A stretch of DNA of 64,000 nucleotides, taken from contig KK106981.1 in NCBI GenBank assembly GCA_000611775.1, positions 4,714,927 to 4,778,926 of the forward strand, given 5' to 3'. The position numbers were made by a program, and so were the translations under genes. Shown piece after piece: positions 1-10,077 of this stretch. The notes under the pieces were generated by a model that was not told the DNA's origin, ran no database searches, and worked only from the letters and a program-made list of their open reading frames with translations. The stretch is from Umbilicaria muhlenbergii (taxonomy: Eukaryota > Ascomycota > Lecanoromycetes > Umbilicariales > Umbilicariaceae). Numbering within the stretch: the first letter of the stretch is position 1; each line of letters starts with the position of its first letter.

Positions 1-1960
1 TGCGCGTGGAAATTGGAAAAAACAAAGGACACGAGGAGGCTTAGCTTTGGGGGTCTACCAACAAGGACCTGCCAAACCGTGCCCTGTTTCTTTTGCTCCT
101 CTCGTAGACCGTAAGAGGATCTCTCAAATGCCGATAGAAAGCCTCTTATCATTTGCGAAGGTACTGTAGAGTCAGTGACTGCATCGAAAAGGTCAAATGT
201 CAGCGTTGCGATATCGGAACCTTGAATCCTGGGCGTCTGGGCAGTTGTTGGGAGATGACCACTCCTGACTACCACGTCTTTGATAAATCTTAAACTCTTG
301 AGGCAATGGCGCCGAAAATGTCGCGAGACTTTGGAGCACGCCCAGTAAGTCTCGTCGTCGATGTAGTCCAGAATGCTCTCATAGAGTTCTGCAGGGAGTC
401 TGCCGTCATTTGCAGATGCGCGGCTCAGCGACCGACCTGTGGTTGCCTCGAAGCAATGGATCATGGCCACGAAAGCGCTAGGCTCATAATGTGTGGTCGA
501 CGGATCGGATCCATCGGAAGTTGTGGAGCTACCTTGATTCCCACTGGGGCTGTGAACTTCTTCCGCCGGTGCTTCAAGCTGCGTCGGCTCTTGCCAACCT
601 TCTATTTCGCATCTAACTTCGAGAGGATACCGGTCCAAGGAACTCTGAGTGTAGTGGATCGGGATATCTAGCAAGGAAAGCAATTCTGTGTGTTCGATGT
701 GATCTGGGCAGACCCTCAGGATAATAGCATGCTCTATTGAAAGCAGGATCGCATCAAAATTAGGGTCCTGGCTCTCACGACGGCCGCACTCTGCTGCCAG
801 CACTATCGCTTGTTGCACTGCACCAGGTTGGTCCAATTGACTCTCAAGCCGGACCAATACGCCTTTGAACCAATAACTGCTTGCAGCCGGTGCGGATCCA
901 GGCTGGAAACCCTCCAAGTGACATCCCAGAGCCAGCTCAGCGGCAAATTGCGTAGGCCCATTGGGATCATCATCGTGAACGATGCCCATGTAGCCATTTT
1001 CGGGATCACCTTTCAGCCGTCGAGCATCCACGAAGGTCAGACTGCCGGTCAGGCCTGCAGCCAGAGATACGATAGCGAAGGCTATCTCTCGAAACGCGAA
1101 GTCATCCGGACTTAGTCCTTGTAGGACATACGGCATTTCACCTTCAAGCTTAGACCTGAAGATGAGCCACAGGTTACTCAGAATGGCGGGACCATGACTG
1201 ATGATGGGATCAAAGTCAGTGTATCCTTTTGGACGCACCTGACGGAAGATCAGCTTCTCATATCTGCGTGAGGACTGTATCGGACCCGTGTGGAGGTATC
1301 AATGTACGTACTAACTGTGGAACTAACATCTCATATGCAACAGAGGAGCTCCTTGAACTGTGACCTGGCTCTACAGGTTGGCTGATCATGCTGGCGAGCG
1401 AATCGGCAGGTACAAGATGGGGTAGGATAAGTCTTCCGCCGTCATTGTCAAGGGCTAAAGCTTTAACCCAATCATCCTTTGGGATTTTGTTCAGTTTGAA
1501 GTGACCTCCATTGTCGATGCTGAATATTTCACGGTCCAGATCAACCGTATACGTCCATTCAATGTAAAGGTCATTGAAGCCAGGTCTGTAGCAGGGAAGC
1601 ATAGATTCGGTCAAACGCTCATCCAGCAAAGCTTGTTGTCTGGGTTCGTGGTCACGTCTCTGACCAAACGATGTGGCCTGCAAGTCGGTATTCTTGATTC
1701 TTAACACCTCTTTCTGAAGCACCTCATCCCACTTGGCAAAGAAGGCTCGCTGCTGCTGTAGCCAGACTTTGCTTATGTTAGTAGATGTGGTCGCCTGGTG
1801 GGTTGGCACTGTGGATCAACTCACGCTGATACTCATCAGGATCTTGAGGTATCTGATCGACCAGCCATTTGCCCATGCCTTCTGGGTAGCTGCCCCAGTG
1901 ATTATACAGAACATAGTACCGGCCGCGGAAGTGGACGATTCGAAAGCCACGGGTGCCCAT
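1..1960 (-). CDS. Conserved fungal protein of unknown function with F-box-like C-terminal motif (partial, runs off left edge)
   Basis: I assign three exons: 1960-1825, 1766-1328 and 1263 to the window edge, with introns 1824-1767 (GTGAGT donor, TACTAAC branch site) and 1327-1264 (GTTAGT donor). About 612 residues are visible and the last exon stays open for 421 codons. The chosen start gives MGTRGFRIVHFRGRYYVLY, which together with the following YNHWGSYPEGMGK stretch is, from memory, the typical opening of a Pezizomycotina family of unknown function; an in-frame extension to 2176 looks non-coding. Near 300-410 the sequence LPAELYESILDYI followed by a Cys/Ser/Arg-rich helix resembles an F-box, which would imply a Skp1-linked ubiquitin ligase adaptor (inference). 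The second intron's acceptor could lie a few bases away. No enzyme motif was seen. It is divergent from rpt5 across a 1-kb shared upstream region. Confidence 0.72.
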
Positions 1961-2953
1961 GACGGAATGGATCTGATCGTAATGTTTCGGGTTTCGGAGC
2001 GCAAGTACTTCAATCAAAGAGAGAGGTAGCTTATTATGGGGACGTAGAGTGCAACAGAGCTGTGATAGGAGGTGAGAGCAGGACGAGAAGTAAATCTGGC
2101 GAGCAGACGGTCCAGTTTTGCAGATAAAGGTTCCAATCTTCATGCAATGCACGAGAGAGGCTTTGTGTGCTTCCAATACTTAGTCGGGGTGAGGCGAGTG
2201 AGAAGCGAAGAAGGATTGAGTGAGGTGTAAGCGGTACTGTGCCCTATGTGTTGAGGTATCAGATCTGGTTGGGTTGATTTGAAGGGAGCCTGAGGGTCAC
2301 TGAACAGCAAATGAGATCAAGATGGTGGCCGCTACACAACCTGATGGAAGATGTGGTTTCCTAGTGCCTTAAGATGTCAATCGATTTGATTACATGTACT
2401 TGGTCACTGCAAAGGAAGCTGGTGGGTGTAATAGCATCACGAAGCAAGGTGCCTTGCCGTGCTTTGCTCAAAGCAAGTGTGTTCTCTCATGCATCATGCC
2501 CTTATGCCTCCTGCCTCATGCCTCATGCACCGTGCATCATGCATCATGCCTTCTTGTTTGGAAGGCAATCGTGGCAGTAAAGAGGTACCGGTATTCACAA
2601 GAATGTAGCGCGCGTCTTCAATCTGTCTATTGCGCTTAACTTAAGGCAAAGCTCGAGCCGCGGTCACCTCGCGCTAGGCACGTGCATTGAAAAGTTACCT
2701 TACCATACCATACATGATACAGTGCATACTTCGTGAGCAGCTGGAGCCTTTGGCATCAACTACATTCATCCTCCATCCCAATCTACACCTCGTTCGCCGC
2801 GAGTAAGCAACAGCGTCCAGCAATCCACCATCCTCAATCCTCTATCCTCTCGATCACCTTCCTCATATACTAACCCTTCGACACCGCTGTCTCTAATCCA
2901 ACCGATCTTGCCACAACTTAAGATATAACCTATCGTAGCCCACCACCACCATC
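1961..2953. promoter_or_regulatory. Shared upstream region of the F-box-like gene and rpt5
   Basis: This 1-kb interval separates two divergent genes and must hold both promoters. Pyrimidine-rich sequence at about 2760-2890, directly before the rpt5 start, is typical of a fungal transcription start zone. A block at 2489-2550 is built from repeats of CATCATGC/CTCATGCC words. TTGCCACAA at about 2908, read on the minus strand as TTGTGGCAA, loosely resembles the proteasome-associated control element GGTGGCAAA bound by Rpn4 in yeast. The match is imperfect and regulation by an Rpn4-like factor is only a suggestion. Confidence 0.4.
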
Positions 2954-4529
2954 ATGTCAACTCTCGAAGATCTGGATGATATGGAACGTGAAGGCAAGGA
3001 AGACAAGAAGGACGAAGGCGACAAGGATGGCAAGAAGGCAGATCAGAATGGCGATGCCGAAATGAAGGATGCCGATGGAGAGAAGAAGGAAGACGAGAAA
3101 GAGGAAGATGTGCTAGATTCGGAGATTCTGCATTCGAGTACACGAGACATCAATATGCGGAAACGGCTACTGGATAACGACATGAGGATCATGAAGAGCG
3201 AATACCAACGCTTGACCCATGAACAATCGGCAATGAAGGAGAAGATAAAGGATAATCAGGAGAAGATCGAAAACAACAGGTATGTCATCGCCTCTTACCG
3301 CGTCTCTGCGGAAGTTATTGGCTCGCTGGACTGACACATCTATATAGGCAATTACCTTATCTAGTCGGCAATGTAGTGGAGCTGTTAGACCTCGACGTTG
3401 AGAAAGAAGCAGCAGAAGAAGGTGCGAATATCGACCTAGATGCAACCCGGGTCGGCAAATCCGCAGTCATCAAAACCTCCACCCGACAAACCATATTTCT
3501 CCCTCTCATCGGCCTAGTAGACCACGACAAGCTCAAACCCGGTGACCTCATCGGGGTGAATAAAGACTCATACCTTGTCCTCGACACGTTACCGGCTGAG
3601 TATGACAGCAGAGTCAAAGCTATGGAGGTGGACGAGAAGCCTACGGAGAAGTACACGGACGTGGGGGGACTTGACAAGCAGATAGAGGAACTGGTGGAGG
3701 CTGTCGTCTGGCCGATGAAGGAGGCCGAGCGGTTCAAAAAGATTGGCATCAAGGCACCCAAAGGTCCGTATTTTCCGCACCAAAGTTGGGCTTTTCCACG
3801 TACTAACGGTGTTCTACTGATAGGTGCACTTATGTATGGACCTCCTGGGACTGGTAAAACCCTGCTTGCCCGTGCTTGCGCCGCTCAAACCGACGCCACT
3901 TTCCTGAAGCTCGCTGGTCCGCAACTTGTACAGATGTTCATCGGTGACGGCGCCAAGCTTGTGCGCGATTGCTTTGCTCTCGCCAAGGAAAAAGCCCCCT
4001 CCATCATCTTCATCGACGAACTCGACGCCGTTGGTACAAAGCGTTTCGACAGCGAAAAGAGCGGGGACAGGGAAGTGCAGCGGACGATGTTGGAGCTCCT
4101 CAACCAACTTGACGGCTTCGCCTCCGATGACCGAGTGAAGGTTCTCGCCGCCACCAACCGCGTTGACGTACTCGACCCTGCCCTCTTACGTTCGGGGAGA
4201 TTAGACCGCAAGATCGAGTTCCCTCTACCAAACGAGGAAGCGCGGGCGCAGATCCTCAAGATTCACAGCCGCAAGATGACGGTGGACGAGGCGGTGAACT
4301 GGCCGGAACTAGCGCGGAGCACGGACGAGTTCGGCGGCGCGCAGCTGAAGGCTGTCTGCGTGGAGGCGGGGATGATTGCGTTAAGGAAGGGAATGACGAA
4401 AATCGGGCACGAGCATTATGTTGATGCCATCGCGGAAGTGCAAGCAAAGAAGAAAGATACGGTGAGTAATGCGAACAATCCCCATCTTGGCCATTTACTG
4501 ATAAACAATAGGTCAATTTCTATGCGTAG
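2954..4529 (+). CDS. rpt5: 26S proteasome regulatory AAA-ATPase subunit Rpt5 (6A)
   Basis: Four exons (2954-3279, 3348-3763, 3824-4461, 4512-4529) join cleanly in frame to 465 residues. Rpt5 is one of six ATPases in the base ring of the 19S particle; it unfolds ubiquitinated substrates and opens the 20S gate. Visible in order are a Lys/Glu-rich N-terminus (1-55), a coiled coil (about 60-108), the OB domain opening with QLPYLVGN (110-190), Walker A GPPGTGKT (253-260), the pore-loop MFIG, Walker [10 protein letters not shown] (308-316), and the second region of homology [12 protein letters not shown] (365-376) with its Arg fingers. The final 6-codon exon encodes VNFYA, so the gate-opening HbYX tail (FYA) depends on splicing of the last 50-nt intron. 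Length matches the family. Introns: 3280-3347, 3764-3823, 4462-4511. Confidence 0.97.
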
Positions 4530-6195
4530 GTGCGGGGGAAGGGACAGGACTGGCATTGCATGGCGACGGGTGTACCACTAGATTAATGGAACTTGCGGCA
4601 GCGACTTCGCCGTGCTTGTTTTCCAAAGTCGGACTCGGTGTCGAGAGTAGTGTTTCTGTGAATCACGATGTTGCACACCGCGTGAAATAACATGGCTATA
4701 AGCTCTGCCACCTCCAGCTTTTCAAGAGCAGGAGTTCGTGATGGGATGGTTGGGGTGATGGAAGCCCTTCCACCATCACGCATATTTTGTGTTGCTAACA
4801 GTCAAGCAGCAAGCACGGAGACGGAACACGCTCCCTGTTGTTCGCTGAGGGCCACCTGGACAACTCAAAATTACGATGCGACATCCTGGGATCCGAGGTA
4901 CGCAAGCTTCACAGCTTCGCCCTTGTAGACCTCCACGCCGAATCTCCTCTACAAGTTCACATGTCACATGGATAAGGGGGTTGACGGGTGAGGAGGGTTA
5001 CGGCTTTTGATTGAGAGGCTGCGAGAGCCAAAACACTTCGGGAAGCGTTCAATTTTCGAACTTTGCAACGAGTCCCCCAGGAAAAGTAGCGCTGGTGGGC
5101 ATCGTAACTGTTCGCATCTACAGACCCGAATGTTTCTTTCAGTTGTTGATTTACTGAGACGGGAAGGGCAGCCACATATCTGGCACTGCCCACAAAGGTC
5201 TCGGCCCAAGACCGCCACCCGGCCTTGTAGGCCAGCCTACCTCAGTCTCACTTGATGGCTGCCCAAGTTGTCACATGAAATGCAATAAGGCACTCGTGGT
5301 AGAACAGGTGAGTGTCCAATCGAAACCGAATTATGAGGCTTTCTAATGACTAGCTACTCTGACTTCGACTGTGGACTCTGACTTGGGAAGAAGGCAGGTA
5401 AAGTTCCCAACCGCTCCACTCAAGGTGCAGAGACCTCGACCAACGAGTGTGACATGACAGCACTGGCCCAATGAGTTTTTCCTTTCCACCGCCGTCATGA
5501 AGTGTGCTTTTAGGGAAACGGACTAATTACAATTTTGGTGCGCAAAAAGAGCCAGCTTCGAAGCCAGGGTCTTCCGCCATTTGCTGCGGATATGCCCTCG
5601 CTCGACGAGTGTCGAGGGAACGAAACCGATTCCACCAGCTTTTTCGTTTCCGCCGTCATCAAATGTGCATCCGAACAACAGGAGATAATTGAACACAACA
5701 GCCTCGACCCATGCCACCCCGATCCACTTGTGGACTCTGGACATGATCCCTTTATGCATAGTTTGAAAGCAGTAGTCGACGAATAATAGGGCCCCGGTAG
5801 CCAAAGGAATTCTATGCAGCGCATGCTATACAGCAATGAGATCGTAACGCCAGGTGAAGCCAACAGAGAAATTTTTAAAACACGAAAGGGAAGTCGTTAG
5901 GTAAGAGAAAGGCCGTAAGAGCTTGGAGGCTTCTCTATCAGATCTCTTCTGTGATCAAAGGCCCAATGAAACATCAAGAACGTTATCGACGATCCGGATA
6001 AGGCCCACGCTATCTATCGCTGGAAATGGGACGGGCCAAGTTTGAAGTTCGCTTCATCCACGACCGAAATGAACACAACAGCCCACGTCTCCGCCAAAAA
6101 GGTCGTAGCGGATGACTTGCGCAGTAAACCGTTCTGCAGGAATGAAGCTCAGGTGGCGCTTGTCGACTGAAGGTCGAGCACGTTCTGACCAAGAG
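4530..6195. other. Intergenic region between convergent rpt5 and the Pho80-like cyclin gene
   Basis: These 1.7 kb should contain two 3' untranslated regions, which would need far less space. Open frames here (for example 5510-5863 minus) show no recognisable domain and no typical codon pattern. Two short stretches near 5440-5505 and 5598-5665 are imperfectly alike, sharing a CGACGAGTGT-like word and a CCGCCGTCAT word followed by AATGTGC or AAGTGTGC, so the interval may hold a decayed local duplication. I see no RNA gene. Confidence 0.45.
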
Positions 6196-7644
6196 CTACC
6201 CAGCGACAGGTTGCGGTCCGTGGCCCGGTGCCATGAAATACCGGTCATGCCGTGGGGAACAATATACACATCCACAACCTATGCCGTGGGCGCCCCAGTG
6301 GCTGTGAGTGTAATGCTGAGCGTAAGGAGCATGATATGCTCCCAGCTGAGTAGACGACGGAAGAATCTGCGCAGGAGGAGGTATGGCTCTCGAGGAATAT
6401 GTCGGCGCCACGTAATTTTGTCCGAAAGCGCCCATCCTTCCATACCAATCTGGTGTGTTCGGTCCAGTTTCCGGCGCAGAAGGTGGCGATCGCTCATCGA
6501 CAGACCCGTGCGGCGACCACTGGTCGTAGCGGGAAGTTTGCCATTGCGCTTGTAGACGATCAATGGGGCTAGATCTCGAAGTCAAGTCGCTGTTAAGCCT
6601 AGGATACATAGGCAGAGGCAGATACTGCTTGCTCACGGAGCGTTGCCTCCGAATGTCGGCGTCCAAAGGGGTGAGCTTCAGCGAGTCCAATGTTATCTCA
6701 ACTTTCTTGGCTTGCCACTTCACCCAGTGCTGTCGCCATAGAACAAAGCCGTGGCTGTCGTCAGGATCGATATGCATGTTCCAGTCGATCGCCAGAAGCC
6801 ATTCGATTTCGAGTACGTTGAGCTCAGCCACAGGTATATTGCTGACTTCGGACCAAGAACGGTTCTGAAATGTGTTGTCATCCAAGAATTTAGAGCCGAG
6901 CAAGAGGGAAGTTGTAAGCATGCGATACACCTGGCCACTGCCAGCGCTGTATCTTCCTTTGGCAGATAGCATGCCCATGCGGGTCGCCAGATAGTAAAGT
7001 CCCAGGAGAATGGTGGAGCTGGGAAGTCGGGTTGAGGACAGAATCTGTGAGACGTACTTGCGAAAAGCTGGAGGCACGACCGTGTTTGGGTGGACACTTC
7101 GAATAATGTCAATATCTGCAAGGCAGATTCGGGAGATATAGAGGTCATACATTCCCTGGGCCATCTCAGCTACGAAATCGGACATCTGTTCCATCTCATA
7201 GTCAAGGTGGGCCGAGACACCCCCGACTGTTTTTTCATCCTTCGGTTGAGGTTCGGCATTGGCTCGTGTGCTATGCTGTCGCTGGTACTGGCCATAATTG
7301 TTATCTTGAGTAGGTGGTTCCGGAATACGTATTGGCGGTAAGATAGGTGCAGCGATAGGGCCATAGATATTCTCGGTGTGAGCCAGAAGGCCGACAGCAC
7401 TCTGTCCGTTCGACTGCGTCGCTTGCTGATTGTATGAAGTAGCAAAGCTAGAATGAGGATATCGCTTGGCGTACTCGTAGCAAGATCCAAGAGGATCGTA
7501 GCGGGTGCTCAAGCCATTGTGTCCTGTATATGGTAGTGTTCCGGACTGAGAGCCAATTCCCCCGCCGCTGAGGTAACTGCCAGAATAATCGGGTGGCGTC
7601 AAAGGCATCTGCCGAGGCAGTGTATTAGGGTAGAAGGACGGCAT
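6196..7644 (-). CDS. Pho80/Clg1-type cyclin (PHO85-class CDK partner)
   Basis: A single 482-residue coding exon. The cyclin fold lies at about residues 146-292 and includes YISRICLADIDIIRS, the helix LLGLYYLATRMGML, the stretch MLTTSLLLGSKFLDDNTFQN where cyclins of the PHO80 class carry their conserved ALLLAxKFLDD-like core, and ELNVLEIEWLLAIDWNMHI. The following WRQHWVKW segment is, from memory, shared by filamentous-fungal Clg1-like cyclins. The first 145 residues are Pro/Gln/Ser/Tyr-rich and likely disordered, as is the Pro/Tyr-rich tail with a short Gly/Cys cluster. Such cyclins bind Pho85-type kinases in phosphate, glycogen and polarity control. I chose the ATG at 7644 because the frame upstream has no other ATG and is preceded by a spliced leader. 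The kinase partner is inferred from family. Confidence 0.85.
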   Translation of the reverse strand: MPSFYPNTLPRQMPLTPPDYSGSYLSGGGIGSQSGTLPYTGHNGLSTRYDPLGSCYEYAKRYPHSSFATSYNQQATQSNGQSAVGLLAHTENIYGPIAAPILPPIRIPEPPTQDNNYGQYQRQHSTRANAEPQPKDEKTVGGVSAHLDYEMEQMSDFVAEMAQGMYDLYISRICLADIDIIRSVHPNTVVPPAFRKYVSQILSSTRLPSSTILLGLYYLATRMGMLSAKGRYSAGSGQVYRMLTTSLLLGSKFLDDNTFQNRSWSEVSNIPVAELNVLEIEWLLAIDWNMHIDPDDSHGFVLWRQHWVKWQAKKVEITLDSLKLTPLDADIRRQRSVSKQYLPLPMYPRLNSDLTSRSSPIDRLQAQWQTSRYDQWSPHGSVDERSPPSAPETGPNTPDWYGRMGAFGQNYVAPTYSSRAIPPPAQILPSSTQLGAYHAPYAQHYTHSHWGAHGIGCGCVYCSPRHDRYFMAPGHGPQPVAG

Positions 7645-7694
7645 GCCCTCAATGGGATTGAGTGCGGTCAAGGGAACTTTAGGAAGCGACGAGT

Positions 7695-7758
7695 CTATCC
7701 TCCTTAATGTTAGCCTGGTGCCTCGCGAAGTGACCTGGTGGTGTCGCGGGTTGCTTAC
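7695..7758 (-). other. Probable intron in the 5' leader of the cyclin gene
   Basis: Read on the minus strand, a GTAAGC donor at 7758 is followed by a GCTAAC branch site and an AG acceptor at 7695 (or 7703). It lies 51 bases upstream of the chosen start codon, and the upstream exon has a stop and no ATG, so it is best explained as a 5' untranslated intron. Confidence 0.6.
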
Positions 7759-8639
7759 CGTCTACCTCCTAACTTCCCAAGACGAGAAGAGAGCTCGACA
7801 AGCGAGACTCCCAGGGCCCTGAAAGAGATCTCGTTCCTTAATGGCTTCCCATGCACAGGTGAAGAGGTGAAATGTGTTGGTACAGTATGGGTAGCCCTGA
7901 TGTCTGATGATGCGCAGGCGGTGGAGCGATGCTAAAGGGAAGGTCGTGACGCTAAAGTGCAAGATCGATAGGACAAACGCTTATTCAAACAAAAACTGGA
8001 GGCGACGAAAAGTGTGCGGTACTGCTGCAGCTGGTCGTAAAATCGGAAATGCGCAGAAAGACGGTTCGGTAAGGTCGTGTAAAGAACAATGTCTAAAAGT
8101 CCGCAAGTCTCAGTGAAGAGCTCGCCGGGCTCTAGATGCTGCGTGAACCGGTATTCTCTCTGAGGTGTTGAAGGATGAAGCGAAATCTATGAGCTCCCAG
8201 CCATGCGATGGATTTTCCCGGTGCAGAGCGTGCGCTTTCGGAAAGCTCGGAGAGACTGAAGGACCTAGTAGCCAGGTGGTCGGGAGGCAAGCAACCGCTT
8301 CTGTGCCTGTTTCCCAGGAGTCTGATACCGTACACTTGGCTTCCTGAAGGGTAGCTTGTAGGTTGAAGGAGCTGCGAAAAGGATGTGGAGTAGGAAAAGC
8401 GAGCCGGACGTAGCCCCGATGGAAGGTCGAGTCGGTACAGGCAAGCGGTTATCGCGACTCCGTCAACGTGCTGCAGCGAGCAGGACAGCGAAAGGGTTTG
8501 GGTGGTCGGCCTCTTTGACGTTGGAACCCCTTTGATCCGGCTGGCCGAATTAGTCGTCTAATCTCGACATGTGGCGTTCCCGAAACCAGATCGTGGCGGT
8601 GAGCGAAGGCAACGACACGAACGACACGGGCGACACGCT

Positions 8640-8970
8640 GCGGACTTTTGCTCTCTGCTAGTGAAGAAGGACGCGAAAGACGTCGGCAGGAGGAGAGAGG
8701 CAGTGGTGAGTTGGGTCGAGGAGGTAAGGGAAGAGGGGAGAGAAGAGGGAGGGAGAATGGACTATTGTTGGTGGTCGGAGTTGGGAAAGGATTTCGGAAA
8801 GGGAGAGGGAAAATTACGGCTAGGCAGGGAGGGTGAGAGTGAGTTTGAGTGCGTCGTGGTATTGGCTACGGGTGCGCCGGTTCTTCTTTCGGTCTCTCCA
8901 GTCCGATTCGCAAGCATGGAAAAAGAGAAAAAGCGAAAAAGCGAAAATGAAAAAACTCGAGAAAAGCCAG
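8640..8970 (+). repeat. Purine-rich (polypyrimidine on the opposite strand) tract
   Basis: About 330 bases dominated by GGA, GAA and GAG words on the plus strand. On the minus strand, the sense strand of the downstream cyclin gene, this is a CT-rich tract of the kind found near fungal transcription starts. It is a composition feature and not a gene. Confidence 0.6.
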
Positions 8971-9528
8971 CGGGCAGAGATCTAACCTCATCCACCGTCA
9001 CCATGACTCTGACTCCTCCACATTATGTTTTCCCATCCCCCGCCCGGAACTCACCCAAGTGCGACGAAAGTGTATCTGGTATGCTACGAGGGAGCTACCA
9101 ATAGGATGCCCTTCCAACACCCTTACCCTCCATGATGACCACCCATCCGCCGCCATCCAGCAGCAGAGCACACACGAGAGTAAGGTAGGCGATGTTTGGC
9201 GTGAGTAATGTTCTTGTGCAAGCGGCATGAAGAGTCATACTTGATTTTCTCGCCAGGACCAACACTGCATTCTCACCAAGCGCACGTAAATAGCAGTGAA
9301 ATGTGTCATGTGCTGCTCATGTTACCGTGTGTTTATTAGTCGGGGCTGAAGACACCGATGGGAGGAGCGAGGGCGAGAACGAGAGCGCGAACGAGGGTGA
9401 GGACACCGACGAAGGTCGGGTCGGAGGAGTCAGCGTGGGTGGGCGTGGGTGGGTGGATGACGGTGTCGGGGGGGCCTTGCCGGTAAGAATAGAAAGAGTG
9501 TGCCGGCAGGCAGAAGCACGGGACGAGT

Positions 9529-9579
9529 ACCTAAGGTACCTAAGGTAGATACCTTACCTCCTACATGTACCTTAGGTAG
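9529..9579. repeat. Cluster of CCTAAGGTA / TACCTTAGG inverted words
   Basis: Two direct copies of CCTAAGGTA overlap GGTACC centres, and an inverted copy TACCTTAGG follows about 25 bases later, so the cluster can be read as a set of palindromes. A related palindrome CTAGGTACCTAG lies at 21302-21313. They could be binding sites for a dimeric regulator; none is known to me with certainty. Confidence 0.45.
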
Positions 9580-10077
9580 TCCAAGTCATCACTCCGCACC
9601 TGCAAGAAGGCGTCACCTCTTCATCCCCTCGGCCTCCTCAGCCCTACCGCGCACTGGCTCGGCGCGAAGCGGTGAAGCACTAACGAAGGCCGTCCATAAG
9701 GGAGACTGCTTTCCACACAGCGCAACGCATGTCAAGAATAGTAAAGGCCCAAGTGAAAAGCCCAAGTGAAAAGTGGCCACCTTACGCTTGTCACGCGTGT
9801 CTCACATGTTTCACGTGCTTTGGTCGCATGCGCTGAACTGCATACGGTCGGGTCCGATTACACAGACCGTACATCGGCCTTGCCTGGCCGTATCATATCT
9901 AGGCAGCTGTCTCATGGCGGAGTCACAGGTGGGAAGGGGATTTTCCAGGACAGAGTGATCCCCGTCCCACATTCATTACGACCCATGTCCCGTTCGATAT
10001 CACAGCCGCTTCCAGAGCGCCGGGAAATAGCGGCGCCTCTCACCCGTCCAAGTTAGAAACACCCAAAGAATCCAATA

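Larger units (their letters stand above)
7759..10077. promoter_or_regulatory. Upstream region of the cyclin gene, with a long purine tract and CCTAAGGTA palindromes
   Basis: No convincing gene lies in these 2.3 kb between two minus-strand genes. From about 8640 to 8970 the plus strand is strongly purine-biased (GGAGGAGAGAGG and GGGAGAGAAGAGGGAGGGAG words), then AAAAGAGAAAAAGCG runs; long frames here encode only Glu/Arg/Gly-rich low-complexity peptide. At 9529-9579 the nonamer CCTAAGGTA occurs twice and is followed by its inverse form TACCTTAGG, giving several nested palindromes. The interval around 9340-9480 is GC-rich GAGGGTGAGG/GTGGGTGGG sequence. Confidence 0.4.

Noticed and set aside
5510-5863. 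117-codon minus-strand frame downstream of rpt5
   Set aside because: No recognisable motif, and overlapping frames of similar length exist on the other strand.
8571-9104. 177-codon plus-strand frame
   Set aside because: Its Glu/Arg/Gly/Lys content comes from the purine tract; no domain and no conserved block.
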